From: Halorientalis pallida
GTDB lineage: Archaea; Halobacteriota; Halobacteria; Halobacteriales; Haloarculaceae
Length of the DNA stretch: 64,000 nucleotides
Assembly (NCBI RefSeq): GCF_004118325.1
Contig: NZ_RDFA01000007.1
Coordinates: forward strand, 62,001-126,000
Direction of reading: 5' to 3'
The notes beneath the pieces are model-generated. The model searched no databases and was not told the DNA's origin. It saw nothing but the letters and a program-made list of their open reading frames with translations. Both the position numbers and the translations under genes were made by a program. This document shows positions 41,888 to 50,396 of this stretch, piece after piece (position 1 is the stretch's first letter; every line of letters starts with the position of its first letter).

Positions 41888-42873
41888 TCAGGAAGATTCT
41901 CGACGGCTTTCGGCGTATCCGCTTCCAGATCGAACTGACTGAAGAACCCGAACTGGACCCATCTCGTGTGGGAGTCGACGTACCGCTGTAACTCCGGCTG
42001 GAAGCTCCCGCTTCTCCCTTCACCTTCCGGTCCAGTTCGTTCGTACACGGCGAGCGTCAGTTCGATGTACCGCTTCGAATGGGCTTCTTTGACCAACTCC
42101 GGTTCCTCGATGTCGGGATCTTTCGGGATGTCTGGTAAGTACGCGGCGACGATTCCTGTCTCGAAGAACCACTCCCAGTCGACCTCGAAGTGTATCTCAC
42201 GATCCTGTAGCGCACCACCAAGCACTGGATCGTAGTTCTTGGTGAGTGGACTCGAACTCACGACCCCGTCCACCGAGTTCGCCATCGCGGCTTTGATCAG
42301 GTTATCACTCTCCCAGTCGTACGTCGGCGGTTTCTTGATGTCGTCTTCGCCACCCGCGAAGAGATCGATCTGCATGTAGACCTTCTTGCAGAAGTACACG
42401 TGACTGACAGCGTGATTTCCTGGGTTCTCGAACTCGAAGTGGTTCTGTGCCTCGTCGACCTCGACGACCTCACTGGAGCCGTTGAATTTCACCTCCATCT
42501 TGTTCATGTAGTACGGCGACGTGTCGGCCTCGAAGCTGAGAACCTCGCCGTTCCCTTTACGTTCCGTGACGGTGAACTCTACGAGCGGGTCGCTGTCGTC
42601 GACAGCGTCCAGAGCGTCCCCGCGACTTTCGTGCTCCTGTAACTCGAACCGCTCGTCGTCTTTCACTTCGTATTTGGCGTGCAATACCTGCCCTTTCGGA
42701 CAGGACGGCCTCCAGCTGTAGCTACCCCCGCCGTATCCCAGTACCCCCATACCGATCTCTGTCAGGCCTGCGCCGCCGACGACTGCCCCACCACCGACGC
42801 CGATACCCTGCAAGGCCTGTCGACGACTGATTTCCGCTCCGGATTCTCCGTCTTCGGATGAACTCTTACCCAT
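41884..42873 (-). CDS. Tat-exported protein of unknown function
   Basis: A 329-residue protein. It begins with an acidic leader and a twin-arginine signal (ISRRQALQGIGVGGGAVVGGAG at about 15-36), then 'GVLGYGGGSYSWRPSCPKG'. The mature part is beta-rich, with 'MEVKFNGSSEVVEVDEAQNHFEFENPGNHAVSHVY' repeated-strand character and one further Cys. No enzyme motif is seen. A TATA-like CTTATATT about 24 nt before the start codon, read on the minus strand, suggests a leaderless monocistronic transcript. It might be a surface-exposed binding protein; nothing more can be said. Confidence 0.65.
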   Translation of the reverse strand: MGKSSSEDGESGAEISRRQALQGIGVGGGAVVGGAGLTEIGMGVLGYGGGSYSWRPSCPKGQVLHAKYEVKDDERFELQEHESRGDALDAVDDSDPLVEFTVTERKGNGEVLSFEADTSPYYMNKMEVKFNGSSEVVEVDEAQNHFEFENPGNHAVSHVYFCKKVYMQIDLFAGGEDDIKKPPTYDWESDNLIKAAMANSVDGVVSSSPLTKNYDPVLGGALQDREIHFEVDWEWFFETGIVAAYLPDIPKDPDIEEPELVKEAHSKRYIELTLAVYERTGPEGEGRSGSFQPELQRYVDSHTRWVQFGFFSQFDLEADTPKAVENLPD

Positions 42874-43274
42874 AACCCCACTCTATATACATCTTATATT
42901 ACTAACTGTTAATTGTTCTGTTTGGGGCGAGATTGAAACGAAAATCACGGCGGAGCACCAGCGAGGCGTGCTAAATTACAGGGTCGGCTATAGCCATATT
43001 CATATTCGATACTTGTTGTGTCGGGAATGGCATATACTAACCGACCAACCGAGACGTCCGCCCCCGTCCCTTCGGGCTATCTGGTGGGGTTGGTCGACGA
43101 ATTCCCACGCTCCTACAGACACCGATACGAGCGCTCCAAAACCACGGCACAGCGCTCGATCTCGTCTATCGGTAAGCCACCATTGGTCTATCTGATCATC
43201 TCTCCATCGTTTCCAAGTTTCATTTCCGATAATTTTGGGCATGGATTTATACGTGCTCAGTATGATGTTCGGCT
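42874..43274. other. Intergenic region with two divergent promoters
   Basis: 401 bases between a minus-strand Tat protein and a plus-strand small membrane protein. Both ends carry TATA-like elements (about 42893-42900 for the left gene, 43245-43251 for the right one). Open frames of 80-86 codons occur on both strands but have no motif and overlap each other, so I do not call a gene. Confidence 0.5.
43245..43251 (+). promoter_or_regulatory. TATA box for the small membrane protein at 43275
   Basis: ATTTATA is centred about 27 nt before the ATG at 43275, giving a leaderless start. Confidence 0.45.
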
Positions 43275-43472
43275 ATGACCGACCGATCGGGCGTGCTCCA
43301 GTACAGCTACGACGTCGTTCGAATCCTCCTTTTGCTCGTGGTGTACGTTGCCTTGCTCTCGGTCAAGACGGTAGTCCGCCTGACTGGGCAACGCCTGCAT
43401 CGGATTCGGGAAGCAGGGGTCCGCTTCGCCCGTCGTTCCCTCTCGCGTCCGAAGTCTTCCTCACGTCCCTGA
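43275..43472 (+). CDS. Small single-helix membrane protein
   Basis: A 65-residue protein with one helix at about 13-35 (DVVRILLLLVVYVALLSVKTVV) and a strongly basic C-terminal tail (RLHRIREAGVRFARRSL), unusual among acidic haloarchaeal proteins. The inside-positive rule places the tail in the cytoplasm. The start is supported by a TATA element at the leaderless distance. No family known. It precedes the sugar dehydratase gene by 135 nt but has its own promoter. Confidence 0.5.
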   Translation: MTDRSGVLQYSYDVVRILLLLVVYVALLSVKTVVRLTGQRLHRIREAGVRFARRSLSRPKSSSRP

Positions 43473-43570
43473 GTGGGCCCTGACGAGTTGGCCTCGAACC
43501 GAGAGCTCCCGATAGTTGGCTACGGTCTTCGCTGCATACTCTGGATCGGTCGCGTCATTTGTTCGCTCCG

Positions 43571-43582
43571 TAATATTTAAAT
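43571..43582 (+). promoter_or_regulatory. TATA box for the dehydratase-aminotransferase operon
   Basis: TAATATTTAAAT is centred about 31 nt before the ATG at 43608 and is one of the best TATA matches in the window. It should start the transcript of the second nonulosonate block. Confidence 0.55.
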
Positions 43583-43607
43583 CTAACAATACCATCAGTT
43601 TTCACGA

Positions 43608-44675
43608 ATGAGTCCCGGTGGGAGGGTCCTCATTACAGGTGGGTGTGGGTCGATTGGGTCAGCGGTGGTCGCTCACCTCCTCGAACAGGACGACACAACG
43701 CAAATCACGGTGTTCGACAACGACGAACAGGGGCTGTTCGCGCTCGAACAGCGAACCAGTGACGTCTTCCCCGAACTCGAATTCGAGTTGGGGGACGTTC
43801 GCGACGAGCACCGCCTCGAGGCGGCGATGCGGGGGGCAGACTACGTCGTTCACACCGCTGGGGTAAAGCAGGTGCCACAGTGTGAGTCTCACCCGTACGA
43901 GGCGATTCGGACGAACGCCGACGGTACGTGGAACGTCCTCCAGACGGCACGACGAGTCGGCGTCGAGTCGGTACTCACACTGAGTACCGACAAGGCAGTG
44001 ACCCCGACGTCGACGATGGGTGCGAGCAAGATGCTCGCCGAGCGGATCACACACGCGGCCGCGGATCGGACCGGACCGGACGGGCCGCGGTTGGGCTGTG
44101 TCCGTCTCGGTAACGTCGTGGACTCGGCTGGCTCGGTGGTGCCACTGTTTCGCGAACGGATCGAGTCCGGGGGGCCGGTTCCGGTCACCGACCCGGAGAT
44201 GACCCGATTCGCCATGTCGAAAACCCGGGCGGCGTCGTTCATCGCCGACCGTGTGGCCGACCAGCCGGGTGGGCGGATCCACGTCCCGAGGATCGAGCGA
44301 TTCCGGTTGGGCGATCTCGCCGAGGCCATGGTCGACCAGTATGCGCCCGCTGGGACGCCGCCCGAGCGAGTCGAGATCGAAGAGATCGGTCGCCGTCCCG
44401 GCGAACGCGCCCACGAGCATCTCGTCGGGCCGACAGAAGTCGCCCGAACCATCGAAAACGACGACGGATACAGCGTCCTCCCGCCGTCCGAGATGGCCGA
44501 CGGTACTGCGGGCCCCGCTACCGACACCGACCTCCCGCCGGACGGGTATCGGTCGGACATGGAGCCGTTTCTGAACCAGGACGAGATCATCGGCCTCGTC
44601 GAGACAGGCGTGTTCGACGCGTCACACCCGACATCCGAAAACGACGCCCTCGCAGTGATCGGAACCGATGACTGA
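43608..44675 (+). CDS. Nucleotide-sugar 4,6-dehydratase, CapD/PseB/LegB-like SDR
   Basis: A 355-residue extended SDR that would convert a UDP- or GDP-HexNAc to its 4-keto-6-deoxy form, the entry step to legionaminic or pseudaminic acid. The Rossmann motif is VLITGGCGSIGSAV at about 7-20, followed by VFDNDEQG. 'VVHTAGVKQVPQCESHPYEAIRTNADGTWNVL' is typical of the CapD group. The catalytic region STDKAVTPTSTMGASKMLAE has the Asp-Lys pair and Met-Gly-x-x-Lys in place of Tyr-x3-Lys, the PseB/FlaA1 hallmark. The C-terminal quarter is divergent and acidic. It overlaps the aminotransferase gene by 8 nt. LegB versus PseB cannot be decided by eye; the LegC-like partner favours LegB. Confidence 0.85.
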   Translation: MSPGGRVLITGGCGSIGSAVVAHLLEQDDTTQITVFDNDEQGLFALEQRTSDVFPELEFELGDVRDEHRLEAAMRGADYVVHTAGVKQVPQCESHPYEAIRTNADGTWNVLQTARRVGVESVLTLSTDKAVTPTSTMGASKMLAERITHAAADRTGPDGPRLGCVRLGNVVDSAGSVVPLFRERIESGGPVPVTDPEMTRFAMSKTRAASFIADRVADQPGGRIHVPRIERFRLGDLAEAMVDQYAPAGTPPERVEIEEIGRRPGERAHEHLVGPTEVARTIENDDGYSVLPPSEMADGTAGPATDTDLPPDGYRSDMEPFLNQDEIIGLVETGVFDASHPTSENDALAVIGTDD

Positions 44676-45825
44676 AACCGGAGCGAACGACGAGCCGATC
44701 CCACTGTTTCGGATCGACTGGGACGAGACCGAACTCAAGAACGCCGTCGAGTCGATCACGCGCGGTGGCTACTGGGCAAACGGGCCGTTCGTCGACCAGT
44801 TCGAGGAGTTGCTGGCAGCGTATTTCGACGTCGAGCACGCCGTCGTGTTCAACTCCGGGACGAGTGCGCTCGTCTCCAGTCTGGACGCGGCCGGTGCCGG
44901 ACCCGGCGACGAGGTGATCGTCCCGTCGTTCACCTTCATCGCGACCGCCAACGCGGTCAAAGCGGTCGGTGCGACACCGGTGTTCGCCGATATCGAACCG
45001 GCGTACTACGGGCTCGACCCGGATGCAGTCCGCGACGCCATTACCGACGAGACAGCGGCCATCGTGCCCGTCCACTACGCGGGCCACCCGTGTCGGATCG
45101 GCGAACTCCAGGAGATCGCTGCGGCCCACGACCTGCACCTGATCGAGGACGCGGCCGAAGCTCAGGGCGCGCGCTACGAGAGCCAGCCGGTTGGCACGCT
45201 CGGCGACGCCGGTGTCTTGAGCTTCTGTCAGAACAAGATCATCACCACTGGCGAGGGCGGCGCGGTCGTCACCGACGACGACGGGATCGCGAAGCGGCTT
45301 CGCCTGCGTCGCTCGCACGGCCGCGCCTCGGGCGAGTACTTCGACAGCGCCGAAACTGGCGAGTACGTCGCCATGGGCTACAACTTCCGCATGCCGGACA
45401 TCGCCGCGGCCCTCGGCGTCGCACAGATGGAACGAATCGAAGATATCATCGAGCGTCGGCGCGCCATCGCTGCCGATCTCACGGAACGCATCGCCGGGAT
45501 CGAGGGCGTTCACCCGCCAGTGGAAGCAGAGGATGCGCGCCACGTCTACCAGCTATACACCGTCGCGTTCGACGAGGTGATCGACCGGGACGCCGTGATC
45601 GAGTATCTCGCGGAACGCGATATCGCCTCGAAGGTCTACTTCGAGCCCATCCACCTGAGCCGGTTCTATCGGGCGGAACACGGCTCCGAACCCGGGATGC
45701 TCCCGACGACCGAGGCGATGTCCGAGCGAGTGCTCTCGCTGCCGATGCACGCGAACCTTCCACCGGCGCATCGCCAGCGCATCGCCGCGGAACTGGCGGC
45801 GGCCGTCGAGAACTGCAGGGCATGA
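44668..45825 (+). CDS. DegT/DnrJ/EryC1 sugar aminotransferase (LegC-like)
   Basis: A 385-residue PLP enzyme that would aminate the 4-keto sugar made by the dehydratase, using glutamate. The N terminus has ITRGGYWANGPFVDQFEELLA, a glycine loop typical of the LegC/PglE clade. FNSGTSALVSSLDAAG binds the cofactor phosphate. EDAAEAQGARYE holds the Asp pairing with the PLP nitrogen. SFCQNKIITTGEGGAVV holds the Schiff-base Lys at about 189. RVYQLYT-like 'ARHVYQLYTVAF' is the C-terminal domain strand. Length is normal. It is coupled to the dehydratase by an 8-nt overlap and is followed by a polysaccharide deacetylase gene. Confidence 0.92.
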   Translation: MTETGANDEPIPLFRIDWDETELKNAVESITRGGYWANGPFVDQFEELLAAYFDVEHAVVFNSGTSALVSSLDAAGAGPGDEVIVPSFTFIATANAVKAVGATPVFADIEPAYYGLDPDAVRDAITDETAAIVPVHYAGHPCRIGELQEIAAAHDLHLIEDAAEAQGARYESQPVGTLGDAGVLSFCQNKIITTGEGGAVVTDDDGIAKRLRLRRSHGRASGEYFDSAETGEYVAMGYNFRMPDIAAALGVAQMERIEDIIERRRAIAADLTERIAGIEGVHPPVEAEDARHVYQLYTVAFDEVIDRDAVIEYLAERDIASKVYFEPIHLSRFYRAEHGSEPGMLPTTEAMSERVLSLPMHANLPPAHRQRIAAELAAAVENCRA

Positions 45826-45889
45826 TCGATCAGTCTTCACAGGCGGGCACACGACAGCGGTCCTGTCGCGACCACGAGAGGTGGTGCTG

Positions 45890-46840
45890 ATGCAGGCGAT
45901 CACGTACCACTACGTGCGCCCGGAGACGGGCGAACCACCTGCGGGATACTACCACCTCCCGCTGGAGGGGTTCAGGGCACAGTTGGACTATCTCGAAGAC
46001 ACACACACGCTGCTCTCGAAGTCGACGTTTTTCGAGTGCCTTCGGGGAGACCGTCGACCGCCCGCCGACGGCGTCGTACTCACCTTCGACGACGGGCTAC
46101 TCGACCACTATCGCTGGGTCCTGCCGGAACTGGACGAACGGGACCTCTGGGGCCTCTTCTTCGTAGCGACCGATCCTCTGGTCGACGGTCGCCGACTGCC
46201 CGTCCATCGTGTCCACACGCTGGTGTCGTGCTATTCCGGGACCGAGCTGCTGGACGCGTTGCTCGACATACTCCGCGACCACGACCAGCTGTCCGTCCCC
46301 GAGCAGTCGGCCGAAGGTATGTACGCGGACCGGGATACCGGCGAGAGCATCCGGAGGTTCAAGCGCCTCTGCAATCAGGACATCCCCTACGAACACCTGC
46401 CCGATGTGCTCGAGGCACTCGAATATCGGTTCCCTGAAGACAGATCGGTCGAAGCCGCCGACCTGTATCTCTCGCCCGACCAGCTCCGGGAACTGGACGC
46501 GTCCGGCATGGTCGTCGGCGCACATTCGGTGTCCCATCCCGTACTCTCTCGACTCTCACTGCCCGACCAGCGAACCGAGATTCGAAACTCCCGGCGACGT
46601 CTCGGAGAACTGTTGGATACCGAGGTCGATTTCTTCGCGTACCCATACGGCGGAACCAGTTCGTACTCCGCGCGTACGCGGGAACTCGTTCACGAGGCCG
46701 GTTTCGAGTGGGCGTTCACGACACAACCAGGGACGATAACGACGACCGATATGGCGAACAGTCCGTTGACCCTCCCTCGCCGGGACTGCACTGGTATCGA
46801 ACACGGTGAGACGGCTGCGTCGCTTCCCGATCAGACGTAA
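45890..46840 (+). CDS. Polysaccharide deacetylase family protein (NodB domain)
   Basis: A 316-residue CE4-type enzyme. The NodB core shows GVVLTFDDGLLDHYRW near 66-81, with the catalytic and metal-binding Asp pair; GAHSVSHPVLSRL with the His-x3-His metal ligands; and FAYPYGGTSSYSARTRELV. A long insert between the first two motifs (about 85-190) is typical of the group with PF01522 in sialic-acid and capsule loci. The ATG at 45890 is preferred to GTG codons at 45881 and 45884 because GAGGTG then sits at ribosome-site spacing. No signal peptide, so it probably acts on a cytoplasmic sugar intermediate and, like the PIG-L protein, could expose an amino group for formylation. Confidence 0.85.
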   Translation: MQAITYHYVRPETGEPPAGYYHLPLEGFRAQLDYLEDTHTLLSKSTFFECLRGDRRPPADGVVLTFDDGLLDHYRWVLPELDERDLWGLFFVATDPLVDGRRLPVHRVHTLVSCYSGTELLDALLDILRDHDQLSVPEQSAEGMYADRDTGESIRRFKRLCNQDIPYEHLPDVLEALEYRFPEDRSVEAADLYLSPDQLRELDASGMVVGAHSVSHPVLSRLSLPDQRTEIRNSRRRLGELLDTEVDFFAYPYGGTSSYSARTRELVHEAGFEWAFTTQPGTITTTDMANSPLTLPRRDCTGIEHGETAASLPDQT

Positions 46841-46946
46841 TCTGTGCTCTCGATGGCCCGTGCCGCCGAGACCCCGGTCGAGTGGCGTCGTCGAATGCCA
46901 CTCGTTGTCATCAAGGCGTAAATTCCGGTCGGTCCGTACAGATCGG

Positions 46947-47300
46947 CTACTGCAACTCTTCGACGAGGGCAGCGACCGCGTCCTCGACGAGTTCGCTCCC
47001 CAGCCGTCCCTGTCAAAAGTCGATATCTTCGTGGTCGATCGATTGAACGCCCCATGGGACGATTCGACTCTCCTCGGGCGTCCCACCACGCAGCCAACTC
47101 TCTTCAGGGATCTCGACCAGCCCGTCCATCCAGGATTTCGTCGTCAACGTCAGCGCGATATACTGCTCGCCGTGAAACGGTCGGTCGTCGTGATTCGAGA
47201 GAACGAGCCACGGCCGAGCGGCTTGCTCACCTTTGAACCGGTCGTCACCGTAGACGACGTCGCCCCGCTCGAAAATCGGGGTTGCTCTCACGTCAGTCAC
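46947..47300 (-). pseudogene. PemK/MazF-family toxin with an in-frame stop
   Basis: The frame starts at 47300 (MTDVRATPIFERGDVVYGDD) and has the PemK/MazF fold pattern: RPWLVLSNHDDRPF, YIALTLTTKSW and SRIVPWGVQSIDHEDIDF. It ends at a TGA (47013-47015) after 95 residues. The same frame then runs on for 21 more codons (QGRLGSELVEDAVAALVEEL and Gln) to a TAG at 46947-46949. Related haloarchaeal proteins continue 'D-W-QGRL', so the TGA probably replaces a TGG Trp codon. The product would lack its final helix. MazF toxins cut mRNA; the 95-residue form may be inactive. Paired with the winged-helix gene 74 nt upstream. Confidence 0.7.
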
Positions 47301-47374
47301 TGCTGGTTCTCTACGCTCGGATGTGGCTCACTGGGGGCGTGTTCGCGCCACGACTCCTTCTCCTCTGTACCGAG

Positions 47375-47668
47375 TTAGTCGTTGAACTGGGCGGTCGCCC
47401 GTTCGTAGCCACTGTATCCATTGAGCCGATCGGTGTCATCGGTTACCGCCCAGTACGTTGCCTTGTGTTCGACCAAGGCACGGTCCTTCAGCCGCGAGAG
47501 CGCGGTGCTGACTGCGCCCTCGTCGAGATCTATCCGGGATGCAATTTCGCGTGCCTTGAACGCACGATCGTCGTGGGCAGCGAGAAACCCGAGTACCTGA
47601 TCCGGGACCGATAGGTCTTCGAGTTCTTGTTCGCTCGTGTTCTCGAAGGTGTCTCGGTCGATGGACAT
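47375..47668 (-). CDS. Winged-helix (MarR-like) antitoxin/regulator of the MazF pair
   Basis: A 97-residue protein from the ATG at 47668 (MSIDRDTFENTSEQELEDL). Its winged-helix domain reads VPDQVLGFLAAHDDRAFKAREIA, SRIDLDEGAVSTALSRLKDRALVEHKATYWAVTDD: helix-turn-helix plus wing of the MarR/DUF-type found beside haloarchaeal PemK toxins. It probably binds its own promoter and the toxin. The module sits within the nonulosonate block, between the deacetylase and the SDR, on the opposite strand, as though inserted there. Confidence 0.78.
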   Translation of the reverse strand: MSIDRDTFENTSEQELEDLSVPDQVLGFLAAHDDRAFKAREIASRIDLDEGAVSTALSRLKDRALVEHKATYWAVTDDTDRLNGYSGYERATAQFND

Positions 47669-47874
47669 CGTTGATTGGAGATACGCCACCCACTGTAAAG
47701 AGTGTTAACTCTGAAAGCAACGAAAATACCGAAAGAAACGAGACTACGCCATTCAGAGAGCAGATGTCCCAACGGATTCCACAACCATGCACTGAGACGA
47801 TTAGCCCCTACTCCGATTGTCGATTTGATATAACGAAACGAACTTTACAACTGGCGATACGACGTGAACCAGGG

Positions 47875-48642
47875 ATGTTCGATCTCGACGAAACCGTCGC
47901 ACTCGTCACGGGTGGGGCCGGACTGATCGGCGAAGCCGTCTCCGAAGCGCTCGTCGAGCAGGGTGCGACCGTGGTGATCGCAGACCGACCCGACAGCGAC
48001 GGAGAGGCCCTCGCGTCGTCGCTCGGTGAGGCTGCGACGTTCGCCGCGGCCGATGTGACCGACGAAGACGACGTACTCTCGCTCACCGAAACCGTGGTAG
48101 ACCGGTTCGGACGAATCGACGCGCTGGTCAACTGCGCGTACCCTCGCAACGCGAACTACGGCCGGCGGTACGAGGACGTCGACTACGCCGACTGGTCAGA
48201 GAACGTCCTCGCGAACCTCGGGGGCTACTACCTCACTTCGAGGGCAGCCGCCGAGGTCATGCGGGACCAACCCGACGGGGGGAGCATCGTCAACCTCGGC
48301 TCGATCTACGGCGTCCAGGCCCCCGACTTCTCGCTGTACGATGGACTCGACACGACCAGTCCGGTCGAGTACGCAGCCATCAAGGGTGGCGTCATCAACC
48401 TGACCCGGTACCTGTCCTCGTATCTCGGCGAGTACGGCATTCGGGCCAACACCGTCAGTCCCGGCGGCGTGACCGACGACCACGACCCCGAGTTCGTCGA
48501 ACGCTACGAATCCCGTACGGTACTGGATCGGATGGCCGAACCCGAGGATGTCGCCGGCGCGGTCGTCTACCTGACCTCGGACGCCGCGAGCTATGTCACC
48601 GGGCACAACCTCGTCGTCGACGGCGGTTGGACGATTCGGTAA
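47875..48642 (+). CDS. SDR family oxidoreductase (PtmA-like)
   Basis: A 255-residue classical short-chain dehydrogenase. VALVTGGAGLIGEAVSEALVEQGATVV binds NAD(P); 'DALVNCAYPRNANYG' is the NNAG-region variant; SIVNLGSIYGVQAPDFSLYD carries the catalytic Ser; and YAAIKGGVINLTRYL the Tyr-x3-Lys pair. 'RANTVSPGGVTDDHDPEF' and 'VTGHNLVVDGGWTIR' close the fold. It closely resembles the PtmA proteins that accompany CMP-legionaminate genes in Campylobacter and other bacteria, whose exact step is not settled. The ATG at 47875 is used because the frame upstream to 47671 has no SDR-like residues. It heads a run with the cytidylyltransferase and Gfo/Idh genes. Confidence 0.87.
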   Translation: MFDLDETVALVTGGAGLIGEAVSEALVEQGATVVIADRPDSDGEALASSLGEAATFAAADVTDEDDVLSLTETVVDRFGRIDALVNCAYPRNANYGRRYEDVDYADWSENVLANLGGYYLTSRAAAEVMRDQPDGGSIVNLGSIYGVQAPDFSLYDGLDTTSPVEYAAIKGGVINLTRYLSSYLGEYGIRANTVSPGGVTDDHDPEFVERYESRTVLDRMAEPEDVAGAVVYLTSDAASYVTGHNLVVDGGWTIR

Positions 48643-48700
48643 TCTCGCACGCTTCGCGGCAACGCGAAACGACATACCGATCGAATGACTTACCTCAGAT

Positions 48701-49408
48701 ATGATCGACGGTGAGCACGTCGTGGCCGTAGTTCCGGCCCGCGGCGGAAGCAAGGGGGTTCCCCGGAAGAACGTCAGGAAACTGGGGGAGAAACCACTGG
48801 TCGCCTGGCCCATCGATGTCGCCCACGCGACGGGCTCGATCGACCGGACGATCGTCTCCACCGACGACGACGAGATCGCGACTGTCGCACGCGAGTACGG
48901 GAGCGACGTCTTCGAGCGCCCCGACCGGCTGGCACGGGACGATTCACTGGTCGTCGAGACGATCCGCCACACTGTGGACCGACTCGGCGACGAGGGTGCC
49001 GATGCCGACTACGTCGTGATGCTCGAACCGACGACACCGTTCCGGGGACCGGACGATATCGAGCGGTGTCTCGATCTCCTGACGAGTCCCGATCGGTCGC
49101 TCGACTCCGTGGCGACGTTCACCGACGCCGACCTGAATCCACACCGCACGTGGCGCCTCGAAGACGAGAGGCCGGAACCGTTTCTACCCGACGGCACGCC
49201 GTGGCAGCCTCGGCAGGCACTCCCCGACGCGTACCAGTTGAACGGTGCGGTGTACGCCTTCGCCGTCGAGGCCGTGACAGAGGATGGTCCGTCGCTCCTG
49301 TTCGGAAACGCCGGCGCGGTCGTGATGCCACCCGAGCGTTCACTCGACATCGACACGGAACTGGACTTCGCGGTCGCCGAGACACTCATCGAGGAGGGCC
49401 ATGTCTGA
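48701..49408 (+). CDS. neuA: CMP-nonulosonate cytidylyltransferase (NeuA/LegF/PtmB type)
   Basis: A 235-residue enzyme that activates a sialic-acid-like sugar with CTP to CMP-sugar. The CTP-binding signature VAVVPARGGSKGVPRKNVRKLGEKPLVAW is at 8-36. 'DRTIVSTDDDEIATVAREYG' follows. 'VMLEPTTPFRGPDDIERCLDLL' carries the catalytic 'Q/E-P-T-x-P' region, and 'DTELDFAVAETL' ends with the metal-binding Asp motif. Length is normal. It overlaps the Gfo/Idh gene by 8 nt. With neuB and neuC at 9-12 kb it completes the core of a nonulosonate pathway, although separated from them by 36 kb. Confidence 0.92.
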   Translation: MIDGEHVVAVVPARGGSKGVPRKNVRKLGEKPLVAWPIDVAHATGSIDRTIVSTDDDEIATVAREYGSDVFERPDRLARDDSLVVETIRHTVDRLGDEGADADYVVMLEPTTPFRGPDDIERCLDLLTSPDRSLDSVATFTDADLNPHRTWRLEDERPEPFLPDGTPWQPRQALPDAYQLNGAVYAFAVEAVTEDGPSLLFGNAGAVVMPPERSLDIDTELDFAVAETLIEEGHV

Positions 49409-50333
49409 ACTCGACGTCGGCATGATCGGCGTCAGCGAAGGGAACGGCCATCCCTACTCGTTCGCGTCGATCGTCAACGGCTATTCGGACGACGGATTCC
49501 AGGTGAGCGAGTGGGGTGTCATCCACGACTACCTTCGTGAGAAAGATCCCTCCGAATTCGGATTCGACGGCGTCGCGGTAACTCACGCCTGGACCCAGGA
49601 CGAGGCCGAGACCGAGTGTCTCTGTGCGGCCGCGCAGATCCCTAACGCAGTTGATGATCGCGAAACTCTCTTCGACGAGGTCGATGCGGTCGTCGTCGCC
49701 CGGGACGACTACGAGACACACCTCGACATGGCGCTTCCCTTCCTGGAGCGAGGGGTTCCGACGTTCGTGGATAAACCTCTCGCGGTCGATCCCGACGAAC
49801 TGGCAACCTTCCGGCCGTATCTCGAAGACGGCCTGTGCATGTCCTGTTCCGGGATGTACTTGGCTCGCGAGCTCGACGAACCGCGGGCGAACCTCGACCC
49901 GTACGGGTCCGTCGAACTCGTCACGGGGACGATCATCAAGGATTGGTCGAAATACGGCGTCCACCTGTTGGATGCCATCTTCGGCGTGCTCGACGAGCGT
50001 CCCGAAGCCGTCAGTGCTACCGAAACGGCGACGGGACGGACTGCGGCGACCATCTCGACGACCGGCGACACGACCGTCCAGATCAACACTATCGGCGACG
50101 CGCCGATCACGTTCGACGTCGATATCTACGGAAGCGAGCGGGTAGTACACCACGCGCTCCGGGACAACTTCCACGCATTCCGGCGGACGCTGTGGCACTT
50201 CTTCGAGATGGTCCGGACGGGCGAGCCACAGATCCCGGTCGAGCACACGCTGGACGTACTCCGGACGATCATCGCGGGTCAACAGTCAATGGACGTGGGT
50301 GAGACGATTCCGGTCCACGAGGTGTCGGTCTGA
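49401..50333 (+). CDS. Gfo/Idh/MocA family oxidoreductase
   Basis: A 310-residue NAD(P)-dependent sugar oxidoreductase. The N-terminal Rossmann domain opens LDVGMIGVSEGNGHPYSFASIVNGY, with a GxSxGNG loop in place of the usual GxGxxG. 'DAVVVARDDYETHLDMALPFLERGVPTFVDKPLAVDPDEL' is the Gfo/Idh E/D-K-P motif region. The second domain (about 130-300) forms the substrate site. Homologues with this loop are common next to PtmA-PtmB pairs in legionaminate-type clusters; the reaction there is unproved. Overlaps the cytidylyltransferase gene by 8 nt, so the two are co-translated. Confidence 0.87.
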   Translation: MSELDVGMIGVSEGNGHPYSFASIVNGYSDDGFQVSEWGVIHDYLREKDPSEFGFDGVAVTHAWTQDEAETECLCAAAQIPNAVDDRETLFDEVDAVVVARDDYETHLDMALPFLERGVPTFVDKPLAVDPDELATFRPYLEDGLCMSCSGMYLARELDEPRANLDPYGSVELVTGTIIKDWSKYGVHLLDAIFGVLDERPEAVSATETATGRTAATISTTGDTTVQINTIGDAPITFDVDIYGSERVVHHALRDNFHAFRRTLWHFFEMVRTGEPQIPVEHTLDVLRTIIAGQQSMDVGETIPVHEVSV

Positions 50334-50364
50334 GGGCCCTGTCGAGGAATAGGAAAGACCATCG

Positions 50365-50373
50365 AAATTTAAT
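50365..50373 (+). promoter_or_regulatory. TATA box for the formyltransferase gene at 50397
   Basis: AAATTTAAT is centred about 28 nt before the ATG at 50397, which fixes that ATG, not the TTG at 50388, as a leaderless start and shows that this gene has its own promoter. Confidence 0.5.
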
Positions 50374-50396
50374 GCTGCCCTGTACGTTTGGCGTGT

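Noticed and set aside
42960-43280. Small genes of 80-86 codons in the 42.9-43.3 kb gap
   Set aside because: Frames on both strands overlap each other and the TATA box of the next gene, and have no motif.
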